NCBI GenBank assembly: GCA_044507775.1
Contig: JBIQIY010000003.1
Coordinates: 197,784 to 261,783 of the forward strand
DNA from: Chryseosolibacter sp044507775
GTDB taxonomy: Bacteria > Bacteroidota > Bacteroidia > Cytophagales > Cyclobacteriaceae
Direction of reading: 5' to 3'
Length of the DNA: 64,000 nt
The notes below the pieces were generated by a model. That model was not told the origin of the DNA. It saw only the letters and a program-made list of their open reading frames with translations, and made no database searches. Below are positions 8,942 through 17,254 of the stretch, one piece after another. The number at the start of each line of letters is the position of its first letter. The first letter of the stretch is position 1. A program made the translations under genes and the position numbers.

Positions 8942-9754
8942 TTATTCCAAATCTTTCAGATAGGAATCAACGGTGGCCTGAACCGCTGGATCTGTCTCTG
9001 TTTGCTTTAATTTTTCAAATTGTTCTTTTGCCCTTTTCTTGTCACCGGCGTTCATCAGTGCTACTCCTAAAAGCAACTGCCCCTGCGTATGCCTGGGGTT
9101 GATCTCGACCAGTTCTTCAAGTCTCTCTACTGCGCGGTCATACTGACCGGACTGTATCGACAGCATCCCCATGTTAAACAAGGCGAGCTCGTTCGTGGGA
9201 TCCTTTATGAGCACCTCCCGCAACATCATGATTCCCTGCATGGGGTTCGGCGATGTCAGAAAGGTCATGGCCATCTTTGTTTTCGCCTCGAGGTTGTCTG
9301 GCTCGCGCTCCAGTACCTTGCCATAAAATTCCTGAGCTTTACCGGCCAGTTCTTGTTGTCGTGCCTGGGTCAGCGCCAGTGTGTACGCCTGATAGTAATT
9401 ATCAGCAGCCTTTATCCAGCTTTTCGTGTTGTCAAAGTACTCAGACGCCCTCTCCGCGTACCAGCCTGCGCTATCAAATTGATTCGCAGCCCGATACAGG
9501 CTCGCCAAAGAGTCGGCAAAGATAGCATTTTTTTCTTTCCCCGCACTTTTGTCGAATTCCTTCTTTAACGCAGTGATCGCGCTGAGAACTTCCGCCGGCG
9601 CCTCTACGTGATCGGCGATGTTTGCGGAAATGCTATCCTGCACGGTTGCGCCTGTCAGTGTCCCTTCGTTTTCAATTACGACCTTTGGAAGCTGAAAGAG
9701 AAGCCATATCGAAATGGCGCAGATAACGAGAATTAATAAACGTGTCTTTATCAT
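8942..9754 (-). CDS. Membrane-anchored TPR protein
   Basis: A 270-residue protein with one N-terminal hydrophobic segment (residues ~5-25, RLLILVICAISIWLLFQLPKV), then ~50 polar residues and four or five tetratricopeptide repeats (for example NQFDSAGWYAERASEYF, LEAKTKMAMTFL, ELALFNMGMLSIQSGQYDRA, TQGQLLLGVALMNAGDKKRA). TPR arrays bind partner proteins. The predicted layout is an N-terminal anchor with the TPR domain in the periplasm. It lies between HU and the COX24-like gene on the same strand, so it probably belongs to the HU-to-rng transcription unit. Partner unknown; the fold is secure, the job is not. Confidence 0.85.
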   Translation of the reverse strand: MIKTRLLILVICAISIWLLFQLPKVVIENEGTLTGATVQDSISANIADHVEAPAEVLSAITALKKEFDKSAGKEKNAIFADSLASLYRAANQFDSAGWYAERASEYFDNTKSWIKAADNYYQAYTLALTQARQQELAGKAQEFYGKVLEREPDNLEAKTKMAMTFLTSPNPMQGIMMLREVLIKDPTNELALFNMGMLSIQSGQYDRAVERLEELVEINPRHTQGQLLLGVALMNAGDKKRAKEQFEKLKQTETDPAVQATVDSYLKDLE

Positions 9755-9809
9755 ATTAGCTGATGCAACTGCTACCCACTACTTCACGGGCACAGAACAC
9801 TTCCGGGAA

Positions 9810-10115
9810 TTATTTCTCTGCAGTTTGCTTCACCTTTTCACTGTTCTTGATCTTGTTGATAAAGATCTTGGCAGGTTTAAAACTGGGAATAAAATGTTCA
9901 TCGATGACAAGGGCAGTGTTTCTAGAAATATTGCGGGCGATTTTCCGCTTGCGTTTCTTGTTAATAAAACTTCCAAATCCGCGTACGTAGATGTTGTGGC
10001 CATTTGCCATAGAATTCTTCACCACGCTGAAAAACGCCTCCACTGATGCAGTCACGTCAGCCTTATCCACACCGGTCTTTTCTGCGATTTCGTTGATAAT
10101 ATCTGCTTTAGTCAC
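9810..10115 (-). CDS. HU/IHF-family DNA-binding protein
   Basis: A 101-residue histone-like protein. Residues 1-45 form the helical dimerisation half (MTKADIINEIAEKTGVDKAD), followed by the beta-arm region GFGSFINKKRKRKIARNI and the DNA-insertion arm around FIPSFKPAK. These proteins bend and compact DNA as dimers. The signature GFGSF with FKPAK is standard for HU/IHF. A short Lys/Glu tail (NSEKVKQTAEK) extends past the usual ~90 residues. It is transcribed leftward, divergent from mutY. A TAnnTTTG-type -7 element is visible upstream. HU versus IHF subunit cannot be settled from this sequence alone. Confidence 0.95.
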   Translation of the reverse strand: MTKADIINEIAEKTGVDKADVTASVEAFFSVVKNSMANGHNIYVRGFGSFINKKRKRKIARNISRNTALVIDEHFIPSFKPAKIFINKIKNSEKVKQTAEK

Positions 10116-10151
10116 TTGGTATATTTTTAAGTCCAGGAAATTTCAGGAGGC

Positions 10152-10159
10152 CAAATTTA
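10152..10159 (-). promoter_or_regulatory. -7 element (TAAATTTG) for the HU gene
   Basis: On the minus strand the sequence TAAATTTG is a perfect match to the Bacteroidota sigma-A -7 consensus TAnnTTTG. It lies 37 bases ahead of the HU ATG at 10115. The -33 TTTG is not convincing at the expected spacing, so the promoter call rests on the -7 box and its position. Confidence 0.4.
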
Positions 10160-10160
10160 G

Positions 10161-10191
10161 TTTGCCTTCACAGAATTAAAAATTAATATTG
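10161..10191 (+). promoter_or_regulatory. Bacteroidota-type promoter for mutY (TTTG-N19-TAATATTG)
   Basis: TTTG at 10161-10164 is followed after exactly 19 bases by TAATATTG (10184-10191), 7 of 8 matches to TAnnTTTG. That is the canonical -33/-7 arrangement of the phylum. It predicts a transcription start near 10198, which argues against the in-frame TTG at 10189 as the mutY start because it would lie inside the -7 box. Confidence 0.5.
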
Positions 10192-10212
10192 AAAAAATTG
10201 ATTATCAAGGGG

Positions 10213-11271
10213 ATGGGCAAACGTTATTTCTCAGATAAACTCGTTAAATGGTATCTGGAAAACAGCCGGCCGCTTCCCTGGAGAGAGACGAAGGACCCGT
10301 ACCTGATATGGCTTTCGGAAGTCATTTTGCAACAAACGCGGGTGGCCCAGGGCCTTCCTTACTACCACCGCTTCACTGAAACATTCCCCACCGTCCGGCA
10401 ACTTGCCGCCGCCAGCGAACAAGATGTTCTTCGTCTCTGGCAGGGCCTGGGTTACTACACGAGAGCCCGCAATCTTCACAAGTGCGCGAAGGTGATCGTC
10501 GAGCGCTACGATGGAAAGTTTCCTCGCTCTTACAGTGAACTCGTGGAATTACCAGGCATCGGCCAGTATACCGCTGCTGCCATTGCGTCGTTTTCATTCG
10601 GCGAACCTGTCGCCGTCGTAGATGGAAATGTTTTCCGGGTGTTGTCTCGACTGTTCGGGATCGACACGCCTGTAAATTCGCCGCAAGGCAAAAAGGTGTT
10701 CTCCGAGCTGGCGAACGAGCTAATTTCCAAAAACGAACCCGCCATTCACAATCAGGCCGCCATGGAATTTGGCGCCATACACTGCACACCGGTCAACCCG
10801 CGCTGCGAGGTCTGTGTCTTTAAACCGTCCTGCGTTGCTTACCACAGTAAGCTTGTCAACACCCTTCCTGTCAAGAACGCAGCAAAAAAAGCGCGCAAGC
10901 GGTACTTCTTTTACCTCGTTGTTGAAAAGGACAATTCGATTCTTATGAAGAAACGCGATCAGAGCGACATCTGGCATGGCCTATTTGACTTCGGACTCAT
11001 TGAAACGAATCGGCCGGTAAATCCGGAAAACCTGATCCAGGACGCAGCACATAAAAAATGGTTCCGAAGGGCGGAGCGGGTAGCCATTTCAAAAAAATAC
11101 GTTCACATTCTGAGTCATCAGATAATCCACTGCCGCTTCATTCATCTGCGCGCCCGACCAACGTTCGAAAAGCCTGCAAAAGACCTGAATTTTTATTCCC
11201 CCGGCGAAATAGCGCGCTTGCCGAAACCGGCTTTAATTACCCGTTATCTCGATGCGCAACATAGGCGGTAG
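10213..11271 (+). CDS. mutY: A/G-specific adenine DNA glycosylase MutY
   Basis: A 352-residue base-excision repair enzyme that removes adenine mispaired with 8-oxoguanine. It shows the catalytic Glu in WLSEVILQQTRV, the helix-hairpin-helix LPGIGQYTAAAI, the catalytic Asp in VVDGNVFRVL, and the iron-sulfur cluster cysteines spaced C-x6-C-x2-C-x5-C (CTPVNPRCEVCVFKPSC). The C-terminal ~120 residues form the NUDIX-like 8-oxoG recognition domain. I start it at ATG 10213 (MGKRYFSDKLVKWYL) rather than the in-frame TTG at 10189. The family N-terminus begins there, and the TTG falls inside a probable -7 promoter element. It is divergent from HU and followed by ssb, an order I recall from other Bacteroidota. 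Confidence 0.95.
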   Translation: MGKRYFSDKLVKWYLENSRPLPWRETKDPYLIWLSEVILQQTRVAQGLPYYHRFTETFPTVRQLAAASEQDVLRLWQGLGYYTRARNLHKCAKVIVERYDGKFPRSYSELVELPGIGQYTAAAIASFSFGEPVAVVDGNVFRVLSRLFGIDTPVNSPQGKKVFSELANELISKNEPAIHNQAAMEFGAIHCTPVNPRCEVCVFKPSCVAYHSKLVNTLPVKNAAKKARKRYFFYLVVEKDNSILMKKRDQSDIWHGLFDFGLIETNRPVNPENLIQDAAHKKWFRRAERVAISKKYVHILSHQIIHCRFIHLRARPTFEKPAKDLNFYSPGEIARLPKPALITRYLDAQHRR

Positions 11272-11286
11272 TTTGTGGAAATTTGG

Positions 11287-11294
11287 TACTTTTG
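11287..11294 (+). promoter_or_regulatory. -7 element (TACTTTTG) for ssb
   Basis: TACTTTTG matches TAnnTTTG perfectly and lies 42 bases before the ssb ATG, in the 64-base gap after mutY. A TTTG further upstream is only 12 bases away, too close for a standard -33, so the promoter is only partly supported. Confidence 0.35.
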
Positions 11295-11335
11295 ATTCCC
11301 GTTTAATATTTTTAGAAGTCTAAAAGCAAGAGATT

Positions 11336-11782
11336 ATGTCTGGAGTGAATAAAGTAATATTGATTGGCCGCCTCGGCAAAGAACCGGAAGTTCGCAATCT
11401 GGACAACGGTGTATCGGTTGCCAATTTCACCATGGCCACCTCCGAGTCATATAAGGACCGCGCCACCGGGGAAAAGAAAGAAGTTACGGAGTGGCACAAC
11501 ATCGTACTGTGGAGAGGCCTGGCAGAAATCACTCAAAAATATCTTCACAAAGGTGATCTTGTCTACATAGAAGGAAAACTGCGCACACGGTCGTGGGAAA
11601 AAGAAGGTGTGACGCGCTATACCACCGAGATCGTCGCAGACAACATGACGATGCTGGGCTCACGCGGTGGTGGTCAAAGCTCAGGCGGATCGTCCGACTA
11701 CGGCCAGCGCTCCCAGGAACGCACGGCGCCCGAGCCATCTTATGGAGCGCCCGGCGATAGTACCGATGATCTTCCGTTTTAA
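11336..11782 (+). CDS. ssb: Single-stranded DNA-binding protein
   Basis: A 148-residue SSB: an OB-fold of ~105 residues (NKVILIGRLGKEPEVR, VANFTMATSE, WHNIVLW, KGDLVYIEGKLRTR), a Gly/Ser/Gln-rich flexible linker, and the acidic protein-recruiting tip DDLPF. It coats single-stranded DNA and recruits repair and replication enzymes through the tip. The length and DDLPF ending (instead of the DDxIPF of E. coli) are normal for Bacteroidota. It sits between mutY and gldE on the same strand, 28 bases before the gldE start, so co-transcription with the gliding genes is likely. Confidence 0.97.
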   Translation: MSGVNKVILIGRLGKEPEVRNLDNGVSVANFTMATSESYKDRATGEKKEVTEWHNIVLWRGLAEITQKYLHKGDLVYIEGKLRTRSWEKEGVTRYTTEIVADNMTMLGSRGGGQSSGGSSDYGQRSQERTAPEPSYGAPGDSTDDLPF

Positions 11783-11810
11783 TCACAAGTTCCACTAAAT
11801 TATCCTCTGT

Positions 11811-13124
11811 TTGGACGAGCCTCCCAGTTATATATTCCTCTTCATTTCCCTGGAACCCGGCGTTCTTTACATTATCCTTGCAGCCTTTTTGGTTTTTCTG
11901 ACTTCGCTGGCCTCCGCAACTGAGGCTGCGTTCTTTTCATTACATGCTGACGACCTGGAGCGCCTCCACAACAGCACGATCGAGGAAGAGAAAAATATCG
12001 CCGACCTTCAAACAAATCCGCGGCTCCTCTTAACAACGCTGACGGCCTGCAAATACAGCATGATCTCCGGATCAGCGGTCACTTTCATCTTCTTTCTCAC
12101 CGGAAATCGCCATCCCTATACGGTGTCCACCCTGGTTATAGGTACGCTCGTACTGACGATCGCATTTACTTTTTGCGGAGTCATCATCCCGAAGATCTAT
12201 GGAAAGGCAAACAATCTTTCTATTGCGAAACGATCGGCCCGTTTCTGCAAACGACTAATACGGCTATACCGCCCGCTCGTAACACCGCTTTTCCGCGTTT
12301 CCAACAAAGTAGAAACCAAGCTGGAGCAATTGCTCGAAAAATCTTCGGCTGAAGAACTAACCCAGGCTCTGAAACTTGCCAGCGACAACATAGAAACCAC
12401 TGAAAGCGAAAAAGAAATCTTGCAGGGAATCGTCAACTTCGGGACACTCACGGTGCGACAGGTAATGCGCCTGCGCAGTGAAATATCGTTTGCCGACTTT
12501 TCCCTGGACTTTGAATCCCTGCTGCAGCTCGTGCGGAAGTCCGGCTACTCGCGGATCCCCGTATGCCGGAACAACCTGGACCGCATTGAAGGTGTGCTCT
12601 ACATCAAAGACCTGCTCCCGTTTCTGAATGAAAACTCATCCTTCGCGTGGCAAAAACTCATCCGCCCGGCATATTTCGCGCTTGAAACCCGGAAGATCGA
12701 TCACCTCCTGAAGGACTTTCAGGAGAAAAGAGTCCACCTGGCGTTGGTCGCAGATGAATATGGCACGCTGACCGGGCTGATCACGCTGGAAGATATCATT
12801 GAGGAAATTATCGGCGACATCAACGATGAGTTCGATGAAATCGGTTCTCATTATCAGAAAGTCGACAATCGCACGTTTATCTTTGACGGAAAGACGTCGA
12901 TGCACGATTTTTGCAAAGTGTTCCAGACCGAAAGCCCCGTCTTCGCCAGGGCGAGAAATGCAAACAAGTCGCTGGGCGGAATGCTTCGACAGATCCGCGG
13001 TACTGTGCCCAGGGAAGGTGAACCGGTTATTATAAAACCTTTTACCTTTATTGTCGAGAAAATGGATAACCGCCGGATAAAAAAAGTCCGGGTACAGGTA
13101 CATGACGAAAAACAAAAGGGATAG
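11811..13124 (+). CDS. gldE: Gliding motility-associated protein GldE (CNNM/CorC-type membrane protein)
   Basis: A 437-residue protein with an N-terminal DUF21/CNNM transmembrane domain (three or four segments, e.g. VLYIILAAFLVFLTSLASATEAAFF), a paired CBS domain (SGYSRIPVCRNNLDRIEGVLYIKDLLPF; HLALVADEYGTLTGLITLEDIIEEIIG) and a C-terminal CorC/HlyC FAD-like domain. Related proteins act in Mg/Co transport, but this length, order and the adjacent gldD identify GldE, which in Flavobacterium is tied to gliding and assists GldD. The start codon is TTG at 11811; upstream of it the frame is not supported by homology. The last 23 bases overlap the start of gldD, suggesting translational coupling. Confidence 0.93.
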   Translation: MDEPPSYIFLFISLEPGVLYIILAAFLVFLTSLASATEAAFFSLHADDLERLHNSTIEEEKNIADLQTNPRLLLTTLTACKYSMISGSAVTFIFFLTGNRHPYTVSTLVIGTLVLTIAFTFCGVIIPKIYGKANNLSIAKRSARFCKRLIRLYRPLVTPLFRVSNKVETKLEQLLEKSSAEELTQALKLASDNIETTESEKEILQGIVNFGTLTVRQVMRLRSEISFADFSLDFESLLQLVRKSGYSRIPVCRNNLDRIEGVLYIKDLLPFLNENSSFAWQKLIRPAYFALETRKIDHLLKDFQEKRVHLALVADEYGTLTGLITLEDIIEEIIGDINDEFDEIGSHYQKVDNRTFIFDGKTSMHDFCKVFQTESPVFARARNANKSLGGMLRQIRGTVPREGEPVIIKPFTFIVEKMDNRRIKKVRVQVHDEKQKG

Positions 13125-13710
13125 TCGCATACTTATAACCGCTGCAGCATGCATCGGCGCCATCGCGTTGCTCATACTGTCGTCGTGCGACCAGCAATAT
13201 CTTCCGAAGCCACTTGGATACAATCGGCTTGATCTTCCTGAACCAGCCTATCGCCCACTACCCGATTCACTTCCTTACCGCTTTGAATATTCACGCCATG
13301 CTGAGTTGTTGGCCGACACATCGTATGTTCATGATCGCTATTGGATCGAGATCTATTATCCGCAACTCAAATCCGACATTCATATTACCTACCAGCCCCT
13401 CCACGGAAATAAGAAGTTGCTGAAAGAGTTCATGGACGATGCGTACACGCTTACAGCAAAACATCAGATCAAGGCGTACGCGATCAATGAAGTTATTACC
13501 GAAACGCCCTCAGGCAAAATTGCCGTTATTGCAGAGCTCGAAGGCGAGGTGCCCAGTCAGTTCCAATTTACTATGACGGATTCAACGCAGAATTTCCTGC
13601 GCGGCGCTCTGTACTTCAACACCAAGGTTCAGAATGACTCGCTTGCCCCCGCGATCGAATATATGAAACGCGATATGTTGCACCTCATCAATACACTCGA
13701 ATGGAAATGA
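13102..13710 (+). CDS. gldD: Gliding motility lipoprotein GldD
   Basis: A 202-residue lipoprotein. The N-terminus has a basic start, a hydrophobic stretch (ILITAAACIGAIALLIL) and the lipobox LSSC, so Cys is lipidated and the protein is anchored in the envelope. The conserved start after the Cys (QQYLPKPLGYNRLDLP) and the WIEIYYPQLKSDIHITY core are those of GldD, required for gliding and T9SS function in Flavobacterium johnsoniae. It overlaps gldE by 23 bases and the next gene by 10, forming a tight gldE-gldD-lipoprotein unit downstream of ssb. The rest of the T9SS/gliding genes (gldK-N, sprA) are not in this window. Confidence 0.93.
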   Translation: MTKNKRDSRILITAAACIGAIALLILSSCDQQYLPKPLGYNRLDLPEPAYRPLPDSLPYRFEYSRHAELLADTSYVHDRYWIEIYYPQLKSDIHITYQPLHGNKKLLKEFMDDAYTLTAKHQIKAYAINEVITETPSGKIAVIAELEGEVPSQFQFTMTDSTQNFLRGALYFNTKVQNDSLAPAIEYMKRDMLHLINTLEWK

Positions 13711-14615
13711 CCCGGCTGATCCTGGCTACTGCCATCACCGGGCTTTTCGCGGCAGGCTGCAACAGCAGCACCGGCACGGAGGAAAAGCCCGGCGTCTATA
13801 AGACAGACGAGTTTCATGACTACTGGCATGCCGGGAAAGCAGAGATCAGCTCGTATAACCTGGATCAGTCTCGCTACGGCGAGAGTCGGAAAGGAAAAGC
13901 CGTAATGATTTTTGTCACGGAAGACATGTCCCGAAAACTTCAAGTCAAGCTCGACGATCCCTCGCACGGAAATAAAGTCAATGTCCTGAAGCTGAACTTT
14001 ACAAAAAATTTCATCACCGGCATTTACCCTTATTCCCTCATGCTGTCGGTGTTTACACCGACGGATCGCGAGCGGAATGCCGCCACGATAAAGGCTACCA
14101 TGTCGTCGCAGGAGTGGTGCGGACAAGTCTTTACCCAACTGAACCTTCACGGCCACCGGTACACGATAAAGTCACATTCTTATTTCGAGCAGGAGGCGGA
14201 TGAACAATTTTCTCTTCGCCAAGCGTTGCTTGAGGATGAGATCTGGAGCTTTATCCGCCTCGACCACGAAAATTTGCCCGAAGGCGAATTCAAAGTCATC
14301 CCCGGTTTGTTCTACAGCCGTCTTAACCACACCGGCCTTAACTTGCGCTCTGCACAGGGTGAGAAATCGGAGTCGGATTCCGCATTTGTATACACCGTGA
14401 CCTTCCCCGAAGAACAGCGCTCACTGTCCATCCGCTATCAAAAGGTTTTTCCGTATAAGATACTAGGCTGGTCGGAGCGTTGGAAAGAAAGAGGGAAGGA
14501 CGTGCAGACCAGTGCCAGCATTGACAAAACGCTTTATACGGACTACTGGACAAAGAGCAAGAATGAATTTCTTTACCTTCGCGATTCTCTGAATTTGCCA
14601 AACCCTTATCAGTAG
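13701..14615 (+). CDS. Conserved lipoprotein overlapping gldD (often mislabelled Maf-like)
   Basis: A 304-residue protein whose start overlaps the last 10 bases of gldD. The N-terminus has a hydrophobic segment and lipobox AAGC, so it is a predicted lipoprotein. The sequence DYWHAGKAEISSYNLDQSRYGE, then VMIFVTEDMSRKLQVKLDDP and QEWCGQVFTQLN is that of a conserved Bacteroidota family which I recall being given the label septum formation inhibitor Maf in databases. It shows no Maf nucleotide-pyrophosphatase motifs, so that label looks wrong. Overlap with gldD suggests co-translation; a role in gliding or T9SS is possible but unproven. Confidence 0.8.
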   Translation: MEMTRLILATAITGLFAAGCNSSTGTEEKPGVYKTDEFHDYWHAGKAEISSYNLDQSRYGESRKGKAVMIFVTEDMSRKLQVKLDDPSHGNKVNVLKLNFTKNFITGIYPYSLMLSVFTPTDRERNAATIKATMSSQEWCGQVFTQLNLHGHRYTIKSHSYFEQEADEQFSLRQALLEDEIWSFIRLDHENLPEGEFKVIPGLFYSRLNHTGLNLRSAQGEKSESDSAFVYTVTFPEEQRSLSIRYQKVFPYKILGWSERWKERGKDVQTSASIDKTLYTDYWTKSKNEFLYLRDSLNLPNPYQ

Positions 14616-14668
14616 GGGTTTCCGGCACTGGATAATTATCACGAGCTTCTATTCTTTCAATTGCCGAC

Positions 14669-15823
14669 ATGCTTACCTGCAAACATTCGAAATTCTCGTT
14701 GCCTAAGAACGTTGCATACCTCAACTGCGCTTATATGTCACCGATGCTCAAGGCTGTGGAGAAGGCGGGGCTGCGAGGTGTTCGTCTCAAGCGCAATCCT
14801 GCTGAAATAGATCCGGATGATTTTTTCTCAATTGGCGAAAAGCTCCGGGCAGAATTTGCAAGACTGATCGGAGCGCAAGACCCGGACCGGGTTGCAATCA
14901 TTCCCTCGGTATCTTATGGACTAGGAACCGTGGCGCGGAACGTAAAAATAACAAAGGGCCAGCATGTGCTGGTCGCCGCGGAACAGTTTCCCAGTAACTA
15001 CTATCCCTGGCAGTCGCTTTGCAACGACACGGGCGCCGAGGTAAAAGTCGTTTCACCAGAGAAATCTTTTACAGATCGGGGCAAGATCTGGAATGAACGA
15101 TTCCTCGAAGCCATCAACGCAAACACCCGGGTGGTGGCGGTCGCCCACGCGCACTGGACGGATGGAACACTGTTCGATCTGAAGGCACTGCGCCAGAGGA
15201 CTCGCGAAGTTGGAGCATTGCTTGTCATCGACGGAACGCAATCGGTGGGCGCACTCCCGTTTCAGGTTGAAAGTATTCAGCCTGATGCGCTGATATGCGC
15301 CGGCTACAAGTGGCTCCTCGGTCCATATTCGATCGGGCTCGCCTATTACAGCGAACAGTTCGACAACGGACAACCCATCGAAGAAAACTGGATCAATCGC
15401 CTGGACAGTGAAAAATTTACGAGCCTCGTGGATTATGAGTCGCGATACCAACCCGCTGCGAGGCGCTTCAGCGTAGGTGAGCAGAGTAACTTCATACTTG
15501 CTCCCATGGCACTGAAAGCGATCGGGCAAATTAACCGGTGGGGCGTCGAGAATATCCAGGAGTACTGCAAGGCGATTACAGAACCGGCAATCGCAGCCAT
15601 GCGCCAAAAAGGATTTCTCATTGAAGACTCCGCTCACCGGGCATCGCATCTTTTTGGAATCCGGCATCCGGGCAAAGTCGATCCCGAGCAGCTAATGAAG
15701 AAACTCCGTGCAGCCCGGATATATGTATCGATGAGAGGCAGTTCGATCCGGGTCTCTCCAAATGTGTATAACGACGCTGAAGACCTGAACCGCCTGGTTA
15801 AGATTCTTTCCTCAACACTCTGA
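14669..15823 (+). CDS. Aminotransferase class V (PLP-dependent)
   Basis: A 384-residue fold-type I PLP enzyme. It shows the cofactor-binding Asp D188 (LLVIDGTQSVGALPF), His H162 (AHAHWTDG) and the Schiff-base Lys K214 in CAGYKWLLGPY. The family includes cysteine desulfurases, isopenicillin-N-epimerase-like and kynureninase-like enzymes. It lacks the C-terminal active-site Cys loop expected of a classical IscS/SufS desulfurase, so a transaminase or lyase role is more likely. Nothing nearby points to a substrate: it sits between the gldD lipoprotein and a YCII protein. Fold is secure, reaction open. Confidence 0.88.
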   Translation: MLTCKHSKFSLPKNVAYLNCAYMSPMLKAVEKAGLRGVRLKRNPAEIDPDDFFSIGEKLRAEFARLIGAQDPDRVAIIPSVSYGLGTVARNVKITKGQHVLVAAEQFPSNYYPWQSLCNDTGAEVKVVSPEKSFTDRGKIWNERFLEAINANTRVVAVAHAHWTDGTLFDLKALRQRTREVGALLVIDGTQSVGALPFQVESIQPDALICAGYKWLLGPYSIGLAYYSEQFDNGQPIEENWINRLDSEKFTSLVDYESRYQPAARRFSVGEQSNFILAPMALKAIGQINRWGVENIQEYCKAITEPAIAAMRQKGFLIEDSAHRASHLFGIRHPGKVDPEQLMKKLRAARIYVSMRGSSIRVSPNVYNDAEDLNRLVKILSSTL

Positions 15824-15901
15824 CTTTTATTCTCCGGTAATTTTGCGAATGCGCGCCAGGGAAACACTGGAAAATTATCGCTGTTTGCAATATCTTGTAG
15901 T

Positions 15902-16552
15902 ATGAAGAAAGTGGCATTGCTCCTTTTCCTTGCCGGGCCGCTCATAGGAGCCGCCCAGCCGAAGACCTATACAATTGTGTTCCTCAATCGAAAAGCCGAT
16001 GCAGAAAAGATCGACAAGGAGACCGAGACAAAACTTTTCCAAGGGCACATGGATAATATCAACCGGTTGGCAAAAGAAGGAAAGCTTCTCGCTGCCGGAC
16101 CGTTTGAGGGCGGAGGCGGTATCTTTATCCTGAACACGACCACTCTAAACGAGGCGGAGTTGTGGATCAGTACGGATCCTGCGGTGAAAGCCAAAAGGTG
16201 GAATATTGAAATCCTTCCGTATACTCCCCGCATTGGATCGATCTGTCCCGCAAGTGAACCGTATGAAATGGTCACCTACACATTTGTGCGATTCAACGCC
16301 ATTATCGAAAAATTCACTGCAGCCACCTATCCCCAACTTATACGTCGCCATGATGAATATGTACGCAACATCACTCGCGATGCCACGGTGGTCACCGAAG
16401 CCATCTTCGGTCCTAACGAAGGTGGGATTCTGGTTGTCAATGGCGAACTGCCACCCGACGCTTTCGCTGGCGACCCCGCTGTTCAACAGGGTCTCCTGGA
16501 CGTTCAAACGAAAAAATTGTATATCGCAAAGACGAGCTTTTGTGAAAACTAG
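15902..16552 (+). CDS. Secreted protein with two YCII-type domains
   Basis: A 216-residue protein with a signal peptide (MKKVALLLFLAGPLIGAAQP). The first half (YTIVFLNRKADAEKI ... LAKEGKLLAAGPFEGGGGIFILNTT ... WISTDPAVKAKRWNIEILPY) follows the YCII ferredoxin-like pattern, with AGPF as the typical turn. The second half (EMVTYTFVRFNAI ... GGILVVNGELP ... DPAVQQGLLDVQTKKLY) looks like a second, more diverged copy. YCII domains form dimeric barrels; most are cytoplasmic and of unclear function, so an exported double-domain version is unusual. It ends 7 bases before a convergent gene. Confidence 0.75.
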   Translation: MKKVALLLFLAGPLIGAAQPKTYTIVFLNRKADAEKIDKETETKLFQGHMDNINRLAKEGKLLAAGPFEGGGGIFILNTTTLNEAELWISTDPAVKAKRWNIEILPYTPRIGSICPASEPYEMVTYTFVRFNAIIEKFTAATYPQLIRRHDEYVRNITRDATVVTEAIFGPNEGGILVVNGELPPDAFAGDPAVQQGLLDVQTKKLYIAKTSFCEN

Positions 16553-16559
16553 CTGGCGG

Positions 16560-17168
16560 TTATCCCTCCGTCGTTTTTAAATCCGGATTAACGTCGGTCG
16601 AGTAGGATGATTCCAAAAGAAATTCCTTCAGCACATCCCAGTTTTTTCCGTTGTGCTTCAGCAGGGTGATGCGGTCGGCCATGAACTCCGCTTTGTATTC
16701 CTTTCTCGAAAACTCTTCCCAGGCAAGCTGGTAGGCGTCTTTCTTGAGATCCCGAAAGGCAAGTGTCAGATGGGGATGAAAAGGCTTGTCCTGCCAGTTC
16801 GCGTTGAAAATATTCAGTTCGCGTTTGAAGAACCGATGGAGCTCCTTTTGGAGGTCTTCCAGTGCGTCGCTTGACGCAACATTCACGAAGATTACGCGCG
16901 GCGGAAATGATGAGAAATTATCAAGGCAAACTTTTACGGGATCCCACCGCCGGGCAAAATCCCGTAGCTTTCCACCCAATTTACTTTCCTTCTCTTCATT
17001 CCAAAGAAAGGGCATGTGAAGCGTGATGTGCGGCGGGGAGTTAAGAGCAGCCTTGCTTTTATAAGTATCCCTGAAATGTTCTTTCAATTTCTGGGTCTCA
17101 TCACGTACCGGCGATGGCGGCACCAGCGCGACAAAATATTGTTTCCGCTTTTCGTTCTTGTCTGCCAT
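16560..17168 (-). CDS. 2'-5' RNA ligase family (2H phosphoesterase)
   Basis: A 202-residue protein with both HxT motifs of the 2H phosphoesterase superfamily: PPHITLHM near residue 45 and HPHLTLAF near residue 130. The two His residues line the active site that opens or joins 2'-3' cyclic phosphodiesters. The pattern VALVPP ... VCLDNFSSFPPRVIFVNV is typical of LigT/YjcG-like proteins. The substrate is unknown; bacterial members act on RNA ends or cyclic nucleotides in vitro. It is encoded alone, convergent with the YCII gene. Confidence 0.85.
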   Translation of the reverse strand: MADKNEKRKQYFVALVPPSPVRDETQKLKEHFRDTYKSKAALNSPPHITLHMPFLWNEEKESKLGGKLRDFARRWDPVKVCLDNFSSFPPRVIFVNVASSDALEDLQKELHRFFKRELNIFNANWQDKPFHPHLTLAFRDLKKDAYQLAWEEFSRKEYKAEFMADRITLLKHNGKNWDVLKEFLLESSYSTDVNPDLKTTEG

Positions 17169-17254
17169 ATCCGGTCCGGTTCGCCACGCAATTTACTGCA
17201 CGGTGGCCATAAAAACTCGAGCCAGCTAAGTAATCCTCCGGTTTGTCCTTGCCA

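Noticed and set aside
13701..14615. Calling the gldD-linked lipoprotein Maf (septum formation inhibitor)
   Set aside because: No Maf nucleotide-pyrophosphatase motif is present and the protein has a lipobox; the label I recall from databases appears to be transferred by error.
14669..15823. Calling the class V aminotransferase a cysteine desulfurase (iscS/sufS)
   Set aside because: It has the PLP Lys and Asp but lacks the typical C-terminal catalytic Cys loop, and no Fe-S assembly genes are near.
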